From NCBI GenBank assembly GCA_027491235.1, contig JAIXWO010000021.1, forward strand, positions 124,001 to 188,000: DNA of 64,000 nt, given 5' to 3'. Within the stretch, counting starts at the first letter, position 1; each line of letters starts with the position of its first letter. Both the position numbers and the translations under genes were made by a program. This DNA is from Sphingomonadales bacterium. Lineage in GTDB: Bacteria; Pseudomonadota; Alphaproteobacteria; Sphingomonadales; Sphingomonadaceae. The notes under the pieces were generated by a model. The model worked only from the letters and a program-made list of their open reading frames with translations. It was not told where the DNA came from and made no database searches. Below are positions 63,145 to 64,000 of this stretch, one piece after another.

Positions 63145-63993
63145 ATGACACCCTCGCAAGCCTTTGTCGGCGGCGCCGCCGTGATCACCGGGGCGGGGAG
63201 CGGCATAGGCGAAGCGCTCGCCATGCGCGCGAGCGCTCTCGGAATGCCCGTGGTCGTGGCAGAACTCTCGTCCGATCGCGGGGAACGGGTCGCCGGAGCC
63301 ATTCGTGCCAATGGCGGACAAGCGCTCTTCGTGCAAACCGACGTGTCCAATCCGGCTTCCGTGCGCGCGCTCGCCGATGCTGCCTTTGAGGCTTATGGGC
63401 ACGTTCGGTTGCTGGTGAACTGCGCCGGGCTCACGGTGATGGGTTCGATCTGCGATACCCCGGACGACGTATGGGACCGCATGATCAACGTGAACCTGCG
63501 CGGGGTGATCAACGGGATACGCGCCTTCGTTCCGCGCATGGCGGCCCGGCCCGAGGGAGGGTATGTCAGCAACGTCGCCTCGCTCGCCGCATTCTCCATG
63601 GCCACCAACAACGCACCCTATTTCGCCACCAAGCACGCCGTTCTCTCGCTCAGCGAGTGCCTTTATCTGGAAATGGAAGAACAGCAGTTGCCGATCAATG
63701 TCTCGGTGGTTGTGCCGGGCATCGTGGAAAGCCGCATCTTCGCCGATATCGTTGTGGCAAATGAAGCTGAGGAGGCGCACCGCCAGATGCTGGAAGGCGC
63801 GATGAAAAGCATCGGTATGCCGGCGGACGAAGCTGCGGGCAGAATCTTCGACAAGATTGCTGCAGAGGAGTTCGTCATCTCGACGCATCCACGCTTCTCC
63901 CGCATTCTTGCCACCGAGCGCAGTGAGTATCTGCGCGACCTTTCCAAGCCCCGAGCGTCCAGCACCGACTTCATGGGCGGGCCCGGCGATTAG
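63145..63993 (+). CDS. short-chain dehydrogenase/reductase (SDR) 3
   Basis: A 282-residue SDR. Cofactor motif AVITGAGSGIGEALAMRA, NCAG in LVNCAGLTVMG, Ser in SNVASLAAF and the YFATKHA active-site Tyr/Lys are all present. The C-terminal part lacks the VDGG-type end of classical SDRs and carries a longer tail (ATERSEYLRDLSKPRAS), as in the SDR group resembling the retinol dehydrogenase or estradiol type. Start is ATG 63145 with GGGAGAAAATGC upstream. It is divergent from the esterase. It could oxidise an alcohol in the same pathway. Confidence 0.85.
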   Translation: MTPSQAFVGGAAVITGAGSGIGEALAMRASALGMPVVVAELSSDRGERVAGAIRANGGQALFVQTDVSNPASVRALADAAFEAYGHVRLLVNCAGLTVMGSICDTPDDVWDRMINVNLRGVINGIRAFVPRMAARPEGGYVSNVASLAAFSMATNNAPYFATKHAVLSLSECLYLEMEEQQLPINVSVVVPGIVESRIFADIVVANEAEEAHRQMLEGAMKSIGMPADEAAGRIFDKIAAEEFVISTHPRFSRILATERSEYLRDLSKPRASSTDFMGGPGD

Positions 63994-64000
63994 GTCACGG

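Overview
The window looks like chromosomal DNA of a GC-rich alphaproteobacterium, most likely a sphingomonad (Sphingomonadales). This is judged from gene content: GatCAB, a trigger factor with a long Lys/Ala/His tail, a small conserved membrane protein beside an ECF sigma factor, a TonB-dependent receptor, and a large aromatic-catabolism region full of SDR, MDR and oxygenase genes. No database search was possible, so family names rest on motifs. No integrase, transposase, CRISPR array, rRNA or replication origin was seen. There is one tRNA gene.

Layout. (1) 1-24 kb is mainly housekeeping. It holds the 3' part of a CHASE2/EAL c-di-GMP phosphodiesterase, an adjacent pair of acyl-CoA dehydrogenases, an ECF sigma factor with a coupled membrane anti-sigma candidate, pepN, priA, gatCAB, tRNA-Leu(UAG), tig, gltBD and a secreted S10 serine carboxypeptidase. 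(2) 24-33 kb is a compact accessory block. A leftward operon runs from a small secreted Cys-rich protein through three membrane proteins to a Cys-type sulfatase, with a membrane-anchored FAH-fold hydrolase downstream. Facing it are TetR, a lipoprotein formylglycine-generating enzyme, a haloalkane dehalogenase with DhlA-like catalytic residues, and a DUF1330 protein. (3) A 344-bp gene-free spacer separates this from the catabolic region.

(4) 33-64 kb is almost entirely catabolic. Module A (33.1-42.3 kb) has an FAD hydroxylase, a ketopantoate-reductase-like dehydrogenase, LysR, a benzoylformate decarboxylase, a two-subunit Rieske dioxygenase without a reductase gene, and a TonB receptor. It reads as a mandelate/benzoylformate-type route. 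Module B (42.4-47.7 kb) is a NodD-type LysR facing azoreductase, HsaA/HpaB-C2-type flavin monooxygenase, cytochrome P450, SnoaL-like protein and flavin reductase. Module C (47.8-51 kb) has the order cytochrome c, Tat-signal protein, flavoprotein, matching the p-cresol methylhydroxylase genes pchC-pchX-pchF, with a divergent TetR gene and a well-formed promoter/operator region. Module D (51-64 kb) has a MalT/LAL-type regulator, MDR reductase, three SDRs, an AMP-forming acyl-CoA ligase, a LuxR-type regulator, a Baeyer-Villiger monooxygenase and a class VIII (beta-lactamase-fold) esterase.

Together, modules C and D could convert 4-alkylphenols to aryl alcohols (PchF/PchC), ketones (SDR), esters (BVMO) and hydroquinones (esterase), with the released acid activated by the ligase. 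Modules B and A would supply hydroxylases and a side-chain decarboxylation route. This pathway is inference. The gene identities behind it are mostly well supported by catalytic motifs.
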